Shown piece after piece: positions 45,995 through 58,300 of a stretch of 64,000 bases of DNA; position 1 is the stretch's first letter, and each line of letters opens with the position of its first letter. The position numbers and the translations under genes are program-made. The DNA is from Crotalaria pallida (Eukaryota > Streptophyta > Magnoliopsida > Fabales > Fabaceae). The DNA is taken from positions 122,447,290-122,511,289 of the forward strand of contig CM075649.1 of the NCBI GenBank assembly GCA_037953625.1, written 5' to 3'. The notes under the pieces are model-generated. The model worked only from the letters and a program-made list of their open reading frames with translations, had not been told where the DNA came from and did no database searches.

Positions 45995-46324
45995 CGAGTA
46001 CCACAATACCCGTCTTACAGCTGCGAGCACCACAATGCTCGGGTTATGCGATCAATGCACGCACCCAGTACGCGTCTGCTATGACCAGGAACACTACCGC
46101 CAATCATTCTATGGAGTAAGGAGTGTCCATAACTGCGAGTACCACAATACTCGTCTTACAGCTGCGAGCACCACAATGCTCGGCTTACGCGATCAATGCA
46201 CGCACCCAGTACGCGTCTGCTATGACCAGGAACACTTCGTACCGATTCCGTTCTCGGAACCTTGTGTGTCATAACTGCGAGCACCACCATGCTCGTCTTA
46301 CAACTGCGAGCACCACAATGCTCG
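45995..46324 (-). repeat. Hairpin array in LTR A
   Basis: Six stem-loops CGAGYA-CCACMA-TRCTCG come in three couplets (45995/46024, 46136/46165, 46278/46307), 29 bp within a couplet and about 141 bp between. The stem base pair alternates together, CGAGTA with TACTCG and CGAGCA with TGCTCG. One stem (45995) has a mismatch. Confidence 0.75.
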
Positions 46325-47916
46325 GCTTACGCGATCAATGCACGGACCCGGTACACGTCTGCTATGACCCGACCACACAACCATTTCTCTTTAATTCCCC
46401 TTATCTTATTAACCATTACTTTTAGTTCGGCACACCTCAGTTCACCTCTTTAATTTATTCCTCTTTGCATTAATCTCATTATTTACTTAGCTCGGCCTAT
46501 CTCGGCTCAACCCTTTACCCATTTCCGATTTCCCTTATCCCTATTATCTATCTCATCTACCTATCTCATTATATAACTTATTAGTTTGTCTTTTCGATCC
46601 ACCCTGGTTACCATTCTTCTCATTCTCCATTCTCACCCTCTCTCGGCTCGGCCACAGATACAAATACCAAATATCAAAGCATCATAAACACTTATACCTC
46701 AACAACCACATGAACAAAACATTTAGTCAACCCATCATATAAAATGCAGCATATGAAATATAGCATGTAATCAAAAGGGATATTCCATCTTCACCTAACA
46801 TCCATGTTTCTAGTTCATTCATTAATTCCCCTTTTACCCTTTTTACCATTTCTCTTCTAACATTAACCTATGTCCATTCCCTAATCTAATACCCACTCTT
46901 AGTACCCTTTATGAACACCCTAGAAACCCAAACTCAAGTAGAGGTAACACTCACTCCTTACCTCAAACCGTGTGAGATAAGAGTTGAGAGCTTGAGAGTG
47001 GTTTTCCTTGTTGCTTGGCCTTGAGCTTCACACCTCTTGAATCCTCTTTCCTCCAAGCTGCCACGAGCTCCTCCAAGCTGCACACAAGCTCCACCAGCCG
47101 CACACGAACTCTACAGCGGTCCAGGGGCACCGGAACAGAACGAGGACGGAGAGAAGGAGGGTCTCCGGTTGGTGGGATTTGGTGGAGGAGAGGGAGGTTC
47201 GTGAGAAAGAAAGAAAATGTGTTGGGGTTTGTTGTTGCTGGATTTCAGAGAAGAAAATGAGAGAGTAAATGAGAGAGAAAGAGAGTGAGACGTAGGGAGA
47301 AGAAGAATGAAAAATGAGAAGTGTTGTGGGTTGGTTTTCACTTTTATTCATTTAGGGAAAACATTTGTGTGGCTCTCATTGGAGGCTTCTTGAGGAAGCT
47401 TGAATCTGTGGACAGGATTCATTGGCTTCTTGAGGAAGCCATGAACAATACATTGAAAGAGACATAAAGCAATGATAGTGACATAAAGTGAGTGGCAAGG
47501 ACAGTGTACGGATGGTACGACTCCCAAAGGGCTACAGCTCAACATGAGCTGGCACGGAGGAGTTAGGACGTGTCGGCTAGGGTACGTCGGCTAGGATAGG
47601 TTGGCTCGGCATTTAAGAACAGCGATAGTCCGATCCGAGCTTCCTTCTCGGATAGGAGTGTGAGGTGCGCTGAGGTCGGCTAATTCGGGCTGGACAACAA
47701 GTTCCGCGTTTGATTACAATCAGCTCGGTTCATATGCGCACAATCTTATCTAGCTCGGCCGGGATCGGACCGAGGTCCTATACTTACATCCTAGGTCGGC
47801 CTATGCTCATACTACCATTCTATCCTTGTACAATTTCTAAGGCTTAATCCTATCCTCAAATAAATATTTATATACTAAAATTATATTATTTAATATTAAT
47901 TTTTAGGATGTTACAT

Positions 47917-47930
47917 TCCTCTCCCACTTA
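47917..47930 (-). promoter_or_regulatory. Polypurine tract, copy A
   Basis: The minus strand reads AAGTGGGAGAGGAA directly before LTR A. Confidence 0.85.
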
Positions 47931-47951
47931 CAGGAATTTCGTCCTCGAAAT

Positions 47952-50900
47952 TTAGTCAGCATTGAACAGTTGCAGATATGACTGCTTCAATTTCTCCTCG
48001 AGTTCCCAAGTAGCTTCCTCCACACCATTTCGATTCCATACTTCCTTGACCAAGGGGATTTCCTTTCCTCTGAGTCGTCTGACTTGTCTATCTTCAACTC
48101 GGACTGGTAGGACTTCGAAGGTCAGATTGTCTCTTAGCGGCAGTTCGTCCACTGCTATCACATGCGAGGGATCGTGAATGTATCTCCTAAGTTGCGAGAC
48201 ATGGAACACATCGTGGAGCTTAGACAAGTGCGGAGGTAGAGCGATTCTGTACGCTACTGGTCCGACCTTCTCCGATATCTGGTACGGTCCGACAAACCTA
48301 GGGGTCAACTTCTTTGATTTGATAGCTCGGCCGATACCCGTTATCGGGGATACCCGAAGAAATACATGATCTCCCTCGATGAAGTTCAAGGGTTTCCTTC
48401 TCTTGTCGGCATAGCTCTTCTGTCGGTCCTGAGCGGCTTTCATCTTCCCTTGTATCATTCGGATCTTCTCAGTTGTCTCCTGAACAATGTCGGGACCAAT
48501 CAACAAGTTTTCACCTATCTGGAACCAGCATAGCGGCGTTCGACATTTCCGACCATACAAGGCTTCGAAAGGAGCCATTCCGATACTTGAATGGAAGCTG
48601 TTGTTGTAGGTGAATTCGACCAACGGCAATAGTGTTTCCCAGCTTTCCGACTGTTCAAGAACACATGTTCTCAGCAAGTCCTCAAGAGTCTGAATGGTGC
48701 GCTCGGATTGTTCGTTAGTTTGGGGATGATAAGCAGTGCTAAACCTCAACTTTGTATCCATGGCACTCTGCCAGAATCGAGACAAGAAACGAGGATCACG
48801 GTCCGACACTGTGCTGCTCGGAACACCATGGAGTCGAACAATGTCCTTTATGTACAGTTGCGTCAGCTTCTCCAGGCTGTACTTCATGCTGATCGGCAGG
48901 AAATGAGCACACTTTGTAAGTCGGTCCACCACAACCCAAATGGTTTCCTGCCCTGATCTCGTCTTTGGTAGACCTGATACAAAGTCCATCGAAATGCTAT
49001 CCTACTTCCATTGTGGAATCTCAAAGGATTTGAGTAATCCTCCTGGTTTCTGATGCTCGATCTTGGCTTTCTGACATGTCAAGCACCGAGACACATAATC
49101 GGCCACGTCGGTCTTCAACTTCGGCCACCAAAATAACCTCTTCAAATCTTGGCACATCTTTGTGGCACCTGGATGAAGACTCATCTTCGTCTTGTGGGCT
49201 TCTTCCATTAACTCTCTTCGGACTTCAAAGTCCATCGGGATGCAAACTCGGCCTCGAAATCGCACAAGACCATCAGGTCCTTTAGTGAAGTCAGGTTCAT
49301 CCTTGTCTCCGGCTCTTTCTAATAGCTTTTGGAGCTCTAGGTCGGCGGCCTACCTTTCCTTAATGAAACCCACGAAATCATTGGTTACTTGCAGCATTTC
49401 CAGTACCACACTGTTTTCCTTTTTCTGTATGCCCAGGTTAAGGTCACTGAACTCCTGCATTAACTGCATCTCTCGGACCATCATGTTGCTCAAATGAAGA
49501 CTCTTCCTGCTCAGTGCGTCGGCCACCACGTTGGCCTTTCCAGGGTGATAGTGCAAGCTGAAGTCATAATCTTTCAAAAACTCCACCCATATGTGCTGTC
49601 TCATGTTGAGTTCTTTCTGGTCGAACAGATAGCCGAGACTCTTGTGGTCACTGAACACCTCGAATTTCGTGCCATACAGGTAGTGTCTCCAAATCTTAAG
49701 GGCAAACACCACGGCTGCCAATTCGAGATCATGCGTAGGGTAGTTCTGCTCGTTTTGCCGAAGTTTCCGAGAGGCATACGCCACCACTTTTCCTTGTTGC
49801 ATCAGCACACAGCCAAGGCCCTGCTTTGAGGCGTCACAAAATACGTCAAAAGTTTTGATCGGATCGGGTAAAATCAACAAGGGCGAGCTCGTCAACCTTT
49901 TCTTTAGCTCTTGAAAGCTCTGTTCACACATCTCGGACCATTGGTATGGGGCATCCTTTCTAGTTAACGAGGTCAACGGTAGCGCCAGTTTAGAGAATCC
50001 TTCAATGAATCTTCTGTAGTACCCTGCAAGACCGAGGAAACTCCTGATCTCAGTGACCGAGTTGGGTCTCTCCCACTTAAGTACCGCTTCCACCTTGGAG
50101 GGATCAACTGCTACACCTTGCTCGGATATCACATGTCCGAGGAAATGAACCTCGTTGAGCCAAAAGCTGCACTTAGAGAGCTTAGCGTAGAGATTCTTAT
50201 CCTTCAAAACTTGTAACACCATTCTCAGATGCTGCTCGTGTTCACTCGGATTTTGGGAGTAGATGAGGATATCGTCAATGAAGACTATCACAAACGAGTC
50301 CAGGTAAGGTCGGAAGATTCTATTCATGTAGTCCATGAAGATAGCTGGGGCGTTGGTAAGTCCAAAGGGCATAACCACGTACTCAAAATGCCCATACCTT
50401 GATCGGAAGGCTGTCTTCAGAATGTCTTCTTCTCGGACTCGGATTTGGTGATATCTAGATCGGAGATCTATCTTTGAAAACACCGACGCTCCCTTGATTT
50501 GGTCCAATAAGTCATCAATCCGAGGGAGGGGATATTTATTCTTCACCGTTACCGCGTTGAGCTTCCTATAGTCAGTGCACATTCTGAGACTACCATCTTT
50601 CTTTTTCACAAACAGGATTGGGGCTCCCCACGGTGATACACTTGGTCGGATTAGCTTTTTGGCCAAAAGTTCTTCCAGCTGTTTCTTAAGCTCTTCTAGC
50701 TCGGGAGGTGCCATTCTGTACGGAGCAATTGAGATCGGGCCAGTTCCCGGAAGGAGGTCTATACTGAACTCTACTTCCCTATTCGGCGGTAAGCCAGGCA
50801 TTTCGTCCGAGAAAACCTCAGGGAATTCTCCGACCACGGGGATTTGGTCTAAGGTCGGTTCCTCTGTTGTCTCTAACTTCGCAACAGAAGGGCCACTAAA

Positions 50901-52334
50901 GATTACGGTCTTTTCTCGGCAATCGAGTAAGACATGGTGTTGAGACATCCAGTCCATGCCAAGGATAATATCCAGCTTGGTTAAGGGTAGACAAATCAAA
51001 TTGACTTTAAATTCTTTGCCTAATACTTGGATAGGACACTCTAGACACATTTTAGAAGTGATTACAGAAGAATTAGTTGGGGTAGAAATGGATAGTTTGT
51101 AAGGCATTTCTACTGGGAATAGTTTTAGTCTATTCATACAGTCAAGGGAAATGAAAGAATGTGTGGCTCCACAGTCAAATAGTACGGCACAAGGAATACT
51201 GTTTACTTGGCAAGTACCTCGGATCAGTTCGTCAGCATCAGTCACTTCTTCTCCATCCATAGTGTAAACTTTGCCTCTCTGCATAGGTCGGTTAATACCA
51301 GTCTGATGAGCCTTGGTCACATTGACCTCTTCCTTCACAATATTCTCGGTACACCGAGCTGCAAAATGGCCAGGCTTGCCACATCGGAAACAGGATCCTC
51401 TGGTTTTGCTCGGATCCAGATTCCAGCATTCCCCCCGGTGCTGCCTTCCACAATGTTGGCATATCGGATACGGGCCAGGAACAGCCACCATTTGACCACC
51501 ACTCCTCGGAGCTGTTGACATTCTGGAGTTCGGATTCACATATGGGGCAGATATCTGGACAGCTCCTTTTCCTCTGATCGGACCCACTCCTTTCTGTGCC
51601 GACTTGCTCCTCTTTCCATCAGCTTTTCTCTTAAGCCCTTTCTCATAGGTGCTAGCCATGTTCACCAGTTGCGAGAGATTGGCCACGTTCTAATATTCGA
51701 ATGCGAGCCAAATGTCGTCACAGAGACCAGACTCAAACTTGATGCACTTGGTACGCTCATCAGCATCTCGATAGCTTCCTGAATAACGGATCAAATCCTC
51801 GAACTGAGCGGCATATTCCCCAACGCTCAAGTTTCTCTGTTCCAGCTTGAGAAAAGCGAGCTCCTTCTCTCTCCTTACATCCTCGGGAGAGTACTTTCCG
51901 ATGAAGCGAGCTCGGAATAAGTCCCAAGTGATGGCCTCATTAGCCGCTTCCAGTCCTCGACTCTGTTGCTCCCACCAGTGCTCGGCTTCATTAACCAGCA
52001 CAAACTCGGCCAACCTCACTCTGTACTCATAGGGCGGTTGTAGGGATCGGAAGATCTTCTCAATGTCCTGGAGCCATCTCTGAGCTCCATCGGGGTTGTA
52101 ACCCCCTTCAAACCGAGGTGGTTCGTTCTTCCGAAATCGGCTCATCCAGTCTATCTCGACCGGAGCCGGAGGTTGGGGCTGAAGGGCTACAGCTGCAGCT
52201 GCTGCTGCTGCGGCGATGTTTTGAGCGAGGTTCTCAGCCTGATTCTGCTAAGCCTGCGCTTGGTTCTGCTGTAGTTGAACCAGGGTTTCCAACACAGTGG
52301 CAATTCGGTCGTTATCAGCTCGTCTCCCAGCCAT
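47952..52334 (-). pseudogene. Gag-pol of array copy A, four internal stops
   Basis: The same 1461-codon frame as copy B, uninterrupted by frameshift but broken by stops at 52248-52250 (Gag), 51690-51692 (Gag, after LAFEY), 49350-49352 (between RNase H and integrase) and 49002-49004 (a Trp just before the integrase core). The zinc knuckle CFRCGKPGH, protease DCGATHS, RT FIDD, RNase H, integrase and chromodomain are all recognisable. The integrase has the 9-bp deletion shared with copy B, giving D-32-E spacing. RT also has SGYHQ changed to SRYHQ. No intact polyprotein can be made. Confidence 0.92.
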
Positions 52335-52516
52335 GCTGTTTGGTCATGGAGAGAAAGCCAATTAACTTCCGATTAATCAAGTAAATGTATATATATAAAC
52401 ATATATATCTATGAGCTCTATTGTCTAACTTAGACTTCTAGACTTTACTTATTTGTCACTCTCTTGGTGAGTAACCACTAGAGTCTTTCGCAACTCCAAT
52501 AGGCCCAGGAGAAACT

Positions 52517-52528
52517 GCTCTGATACCA
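52517..52528 (-). promoter_or_regulatory. Primer binding site, copy A
   Basis: TGGTATCAGAGC on the minus strand, four bases beyond LTR B. Confidence 0.9.
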
Positions 52529-52532
52529 AAAA

Positions 52533-55276
52533 TGTAACACCCTATGAAATAATTACCCTTAATTACCCCAAAAATTAGGATTTAAAATTTCTTTTAAGAT
52601 GGATATGATATTTGCCAAAATAATATTTCCTTTCATTAATAACGAAAACGTCAGAGTTAATAAAGCGGAAGACTTAAATGCATCAAATACATAAAGTATA
52701 AGTTTAGGTACATTCAGTTCGGTCATTCAAAATACAATCAGTGTTTTAGCTCAGCCCAACTGGCCAAGACCCAATACAAAACAATGTTCTAGCTCGGCCC
52801 AACTGGCCGAGACCCATCCACCTATCTGACTCTAAATAACTTACTCTCCCTGAGAGGGAGAGTGATCCAGCTCGGCCGGGGACTGGTCTGCTCGGGCTCA
52901 GTACCTGAAAAATGGTAAGGAGGTGAGAATTACACAGAACTTAAGTAAGCAGCTTCTAAAATGACATACCGAACTACCAAGCCAAACACAAGTAGTCAAA
53001 TAGCATATAAATAACAAGTAGTCAAGCCCATATATCTCATGCATATATCAACGTTAGTTCGGTTCACATACACACAATCTCATCTAACTCGGCTCGCATC
53101 CTACCATCTCATCTAGCTCTGCTCACATCATAAACCAGTTTGCTCATTGCCTACTAACTTTACTTCGGTTCCCATTCTCAACCACCATTTCCTTCCCTGA
53201 CTAATTATACCTCGGTTCACATTCTCTTACCTCGGCTTACCATCACTATCTCTGCCTCATTACTCATTATTCCATTTCCACATAGTTTACAATCTTTTAC
53301 TCTTCTCGGATGCATACACCCAGTGCATGTCTTACACCATTTAAAGTCGGATATCGGAGTGTCCATAACTGCGAGTACCACAATACTCGTCTTATAGCTG
53401 CGAGCACCACAATGCTCGGCTTACGCGATCAATGCACGCACCCAGTACGCGTCTGCTATGACCAGGAACACTACCGCCGATCATTCTATGGAGTAAGGAG
53501 TGTCCATAACTGCGAGTACCACAATACTCGTCTTACAGCTGCAAGCACCACAATGCTCGGCTTACGCGATCAAAGCACGCACCCAGTACGCGTCTGCTAT
53601 GACCAGGAACACTTCGTACCGATTCCGTTCTCGAAACCTTGTGTGTCATAACTACGAACACCACCATGCTCGTCTTACAGTTGCGAGCACCACAATGCTC
53701 GGCTTACGCGATCAATGCACGCACCCGGTACACGTCTGCTATGACCGACCACACAACCATTTCTCTTTAATTCCCCTTATCTTATTAACCATTACTTTTA
53801 GTTCGGCACACCTCAGTTCACCTCTTTAATTTATTCCTCTTTGCATTAATCTCATTATTTACTTAGCTCGGCCTATCTCGGCTCAACCCTTTACCCATTT
53901 CCGATTTCCCTTATCCCTATTATCTATCTCATCTACCTATCTCATTATATAACTTATTAGTTTGTCTTTTCGATCCACCCTGGTTACCATTCTTCTCATT
54001 CTCCATTCTCACCCTCTCTCGGCTCGGCCACATATACAAATACCAAATATCAAAGCATCATAAACACTTATACCTCAACAACCACATGAACAAAACATTT
54101 AGTCAACCCATCATATAAAATGCAGCATATGAAATATAGCATGTAACAAAAGGGATATTCCATCTTCACCTAACATCCATGTTTCTAGTTCATTCATTAA
54201 TTCCCCTTTTACCCTTTTTACCATTTCTCTTCTAACATTAACCTATGTCCATTCCCTAATCTAATACCCACTCTTAGTACCCTTTATGAACACCCTAGAA
54301 ACCCAAACTCAAGTAGAGGTAACACTCACTCCTTACCTCAAACCGTGTGAGATAAGAGTTGAGAGCTTGAGAGATGTTTTCCTTGTTTCTTGGCCTTGAG
54401 CTTCACACCTCTTGAATCCTCTTTCCTCCAAGCTGCCACGAGCTACTCCAAGCTGCACACAAGCTCCACCAGCCGCACACGAACTCTACAGCGGTCCAGG
54501 GGCGCCGGAACAGAACGGGGACGGAGAGAAGGAGGGTCTCCGGTTGGTGGGATTTGGTGGAGGAGAGGGAGGTTCGTGAGAAAGAAAGAAAATGTGTTGG
54601 GGTTTGTTGTTGCTGGATTTCAGAGAAGAAAATGAGAGAGTAAATGAGAGAGAAAGAGAGTGAGACGTAGGGAGAAGAAGAATGAAAAATGAGAAGTGTT
54701 GTGGGTTGGTTTTCACTTTTATTCATTTAGGGAAAACATTTGTGTGGCTCTCATTGGAGGCTTCTTGAGGAAGCTTGAATCTGTGGACAGGATTCATTGG
54801 CTTCTTGAGGAAGCCATGAACAGTACATTGAAAGAGACATAAAGCAATGATAGTGACATAAAGTGAGTGGCAAGGACAGTGTACGGATGGTACGACTCCC
54901 AAAGGGCTACAGCTCAACATGAGCTGGCACGGAGGAGTTAGGACGTGTCGGCTAGGATACGTTGGCTCGACATTTAAGAACAGTGATAGTCCGATCCGAG
55001 CTTCCTTCTCGGATAGGAGTGTGAGGTGCGCTGAGGTCGGCTAATCCGGGCTGGACAACAAGTTCCGTGTTTGATTCCAATCAGCTCGGTTCATATGCGC
55101 ACAATCTTATCTAGCTCGGCCGGGATCGGACCGAGGTCCTATACTTACATCCTAGGTCGGCCTATGCTTATACTACCATTCTATCCTTGTACAATTTCTA
55201 AGGCTTAATCCTATCCTTAAATAAATATTTATATACTAAAATTATATTATTTAATATTAATTTTTAGGATGTTACA
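52533..55276 (-). repeat. LTR B, shared by copies A and B
   Basis: 2744 bp. It has the primer site of copy A on one side and the polypurine tract of copy B on the other, so it serves as 5' LTR of A and 3' LTR of B, with no host DNA or target duplication between the units. The hairpin array is at 53372-53701 and the conserved hairpin at 52843-52863. Confidence 0.92.
53372..53701 (-). repeat. Hairpin array in LTR B
   Basis: Same six-hairpin layout as in LTR A. One hairpin (CGAACA/TGCTCG) has lost a pair, and the stem that is mismatched at 46007 in LTR A is intact here (CGAGTA/TACTCG). Confidence 0.75.
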
Positions 55277-55290
55277 TTCCTCTCCCACTT
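55277..55290 (-). promoter_or_regulatory. Polypurine tract, copy B
   Basis: The minus strand reads AAGTGGGAGAGGAA directly before LTR B. Confidence 0.85.
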
Positions 55291-55312
55291 ACAGGAATTT
55301 CGTCCTCGATAT

Positions 55313-58300
55313 TTAGTCAGCATTGAACAGTTGCGGATATGACTGCTTCATCTTCTCCTCGAGTTCCCAAGTAGCTTCCTCCACACCATTTCGATTCCAT
55401 ACTTCCTTGACCAAGGGGATTTCCTTTCCTCTGAGTCGTCTGACTTGTCTATCTTCAACTCGGACTGGTAGGACTTCGAAGGTCAGATTGTCTCTTAGCG
55501 GCAGTTCGTCCACTGCTATCACATGCGAGGGATCGTGAATGTATCTCCTAAGTTGCGAGACATGGAACACATCGTGGAGCTTAGACAAGTGCGGAGGTAG
55601 AGCGATTCTGTACGCTACTGGTCCGACCTTCTCCGATATCTGGTACGGTCCGAAAAACCTAGGGGTCAACTTCTTTGATTTGATAGCTCGGCCGATACCC
55701 GTTATAGGGGATACCCGAAGAAATACATGATCTCCCTCGATGGAGTTCAAGGGTTTCCTTCTCTTGTCGGCATAGCTCTTCTGTCGGTCCTGAGCGGCTT
55801 TCATCTTCCCTTGTATCATTCGGATCTTCTCAGTTGTCTCCTGAACAATGTCGGGACCAATCAACAAGTTTTCACCTATCTGGAACCAGCATAGAGGCGT
55901 TCGACAATTCAGACCATACAAGGCTTCGAAAGGAGCCATTCCGATACTTGAATGGAAGCTGTTGTTGTAGGTGAATTCGACCAACGGCAATAGTGTTTCC
56001 CAGCTTTCCGACTATTCAAGCACACATGTTCTCAGCAAGTCCTCAAGAGTCTGAATGGTGCGCTCGGATTGTCCGTTAGTTTGGGGATGATAAGCAGTGC
56101 TAAACCTCAACTTTGTATCCATGGCACTCTGCCAGAATCGAGACAAGAAACGAGGATCACGGTCCGACACTATGCTGCTCGGAACACCATGGAGTCGAAC
56201 AATGTCCTTTATGTGCAGTTGCGTCAGCTTCTCCAGGCTGTACTTCATGTTGATCGGCAGGAAATGAGCACACTTTGTAAGTCGGTCCACCACAACCCAA
56301 ATGGCTTCCTGCCCTGATCTCGTCTTTGGTAGACCTGATACAAAGTCCATCGAAATGCTATCCCACTTCCATTGTGGAATCTCCAAGGATTTGAGTAATC
56401 CTCCTGGTTTCTGATGCTCGATATTGGCTTTCTGACATGTCAAGCACCGTGACACATAATCGGCCACGTCGGTCTTCAACTTCGGCCACCAAAATAACCT
56501 CTTCAAATCTTGGTACATCTTTGTGGCACCTGGATGAAGACTCATCTTCGTCTTGTGGGCTTCTTCCATTAACTCTCTTCGGACTTCAAAGTCCATGGGG
56601 ATGCAAACTCGGCCTCGAAATCGCACAAGACCATCAGGTCCTTTAGTGAAGTCAGGTTCATCCTTGTCTCCGGCTCTTTCTAATAGCTTTTGGAGCTCTA
56701 GGTCGGCGGCCAGCCTTTCCTTAATGAAACCCACGAAATCATTGGTTACTTGCAGCATTTCCAGTACCACACTGTTTTCCTTTTTCTGTATGCCTAGGTT
56801 AAGGTCACTGAACTCCTGCATTAACTGCATCTCCCGGACCATCATGTTGCTCAAATGAAGACTCTTCCTGCTCAGTGTGTCGGCCACCACGTTGGCCTTT
56901 CCAGGGTGATAGTGCAAGCTGAAGTCATAATCTTTCAAAAACTCCACCCATATGCGCTGTCTCATGTTGAGTTCTTTCTGGTCGAACAGATAGCCGAGAC
57001 TCTTGTGGTCACTGAACACCTCGAATTTCGTGCCATACAGGTAGTGTCTCCAAATCTTAAGGGCAAACACCATGGCTGCCAGTTCGAGATCATGCGTAGG
57101 GTACTTCTGCTCGTGTTGCCGAAGTTGCCGAGAGGCATACGCCACCACTTTTCCTTGTTGCATCAGCACACAGCCAAGGCCCTGCTTTGAGGCGTCACAA
57201 AATACGTCAAAAGTTTTGGTCGGATCGGGTAAAATCAACACGGGCGAGCTCTTCAACCTTTTCTTTAGCTCTAGAAAGCTCTGTTCACACACCTCGGACC
57301 ATTGGTATGGGGCATCCTTTCTAGTTAACGAGGTCAACGGTAGCGCCAGTTTAGAGAATCCTTCAATGAATCTTCTGTAGTACCCTGCAAGACCGAGGAA
57401 ACTCCTGATCTCAGTGACCGAGTTGGGTCTCTCCCACTTAAGTACCGCTTCCACCTTGGAGGGATCAACTGCTACACCTTGCTCGGATATCACATGTCCG
57501 AGGAAATGAACCTCGTTGAGCCAAAAGCTGCACTTAGAGAGCTTAGCGTAGAGATTCTTATCCTTCAAAACTTGTAACACCATTCTCATATGCTGCTCGT
57601 GTTCACTCGGATTTTGGGAGTAGATGAGGATATCGTCAATGAAGACTATCACAAACGAGTCCAGGTAAGGTCGGAAGATTATATTCATGTAGTCCATGAA
57701 GATAGCTGGGGCGTTGGTAAGTCCAAAGAGCATAACCACGTACTCAAAATGCCCATACCTTGATCGGAAGGCTGTCTTCGGAATGTCTTCTTCTCGGACT
57801 TGGATTTGGTGATATCCAGATCGGAGATCTATCTTTGAAAACACCGACGCTCCCTTGAGTTGGTCCAATAAGTCATCAATCCGAGGGAGGGGATATTTAT
57901 TCTTCACCGTTACCGCGTTGAGCTTCCTATAGTCAGTGCACATTCTGAGACTACCATCTTTCTTTTTCACAAACAGGATTGGGGCTCCCCACGGCGATAC
58001 GCTTGGTCGGATTAGCTTTTTGGCCAAAAGTTCTTCCAGCTGTTTCTTAAGCTCTTCTAGCTCGGGAGGTGCCATTCTGTACGGAGCAATTGAGATCGGG
58101 CCAGTTCCCGGAAGGAGGTCTATACTGAACTCTACTTCCCTATTCGGCGGTAAGCCAGGCATTTCGTCCGAGAAAACCTCAGGGAATTCTCCGACCACGG
58201 GGATTTGGTCTAAGGTCGGTTCCTCTGTTGTCTCTAACTTCGCAACAGAAGGGCCACTAAAGATTACGGTCTTTTCTCGGCAATCGAGTAAGACATGGTG

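Larger units (their letters stand above)
45181..47916 (-). repeat. LTR A of the tandem chromovirus array
   Basis: 2736 bp, TGTAACACCC...AGGATGTTACA. It is the 3' LTR of copy A. It lacks a 26-bp stretch present in LTRs B and C, which there is bounded by AGTAGTCAA direct repeats. It contains two CTCGGCC-CAACT-GGCCGAG hairpins (45398-45416, 45441-45459), the conserved ACTCTCCCT/AGGGAGAGT hairpin (45491-45511), an acceptor-like junction (minus strand TTTTTCAG/GTACTGAG near 45553), and the hairpin array 45995-46324. The left flank is TACAC. Confidence 0.92.

Noticed and set aside
47015..47351. Opposed 81- and 107-codon frames conserved in LTRs A, B and C
   Set aside because: Conservation comes from LTR identity. 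Frames overlap on both strands and show no known domain.
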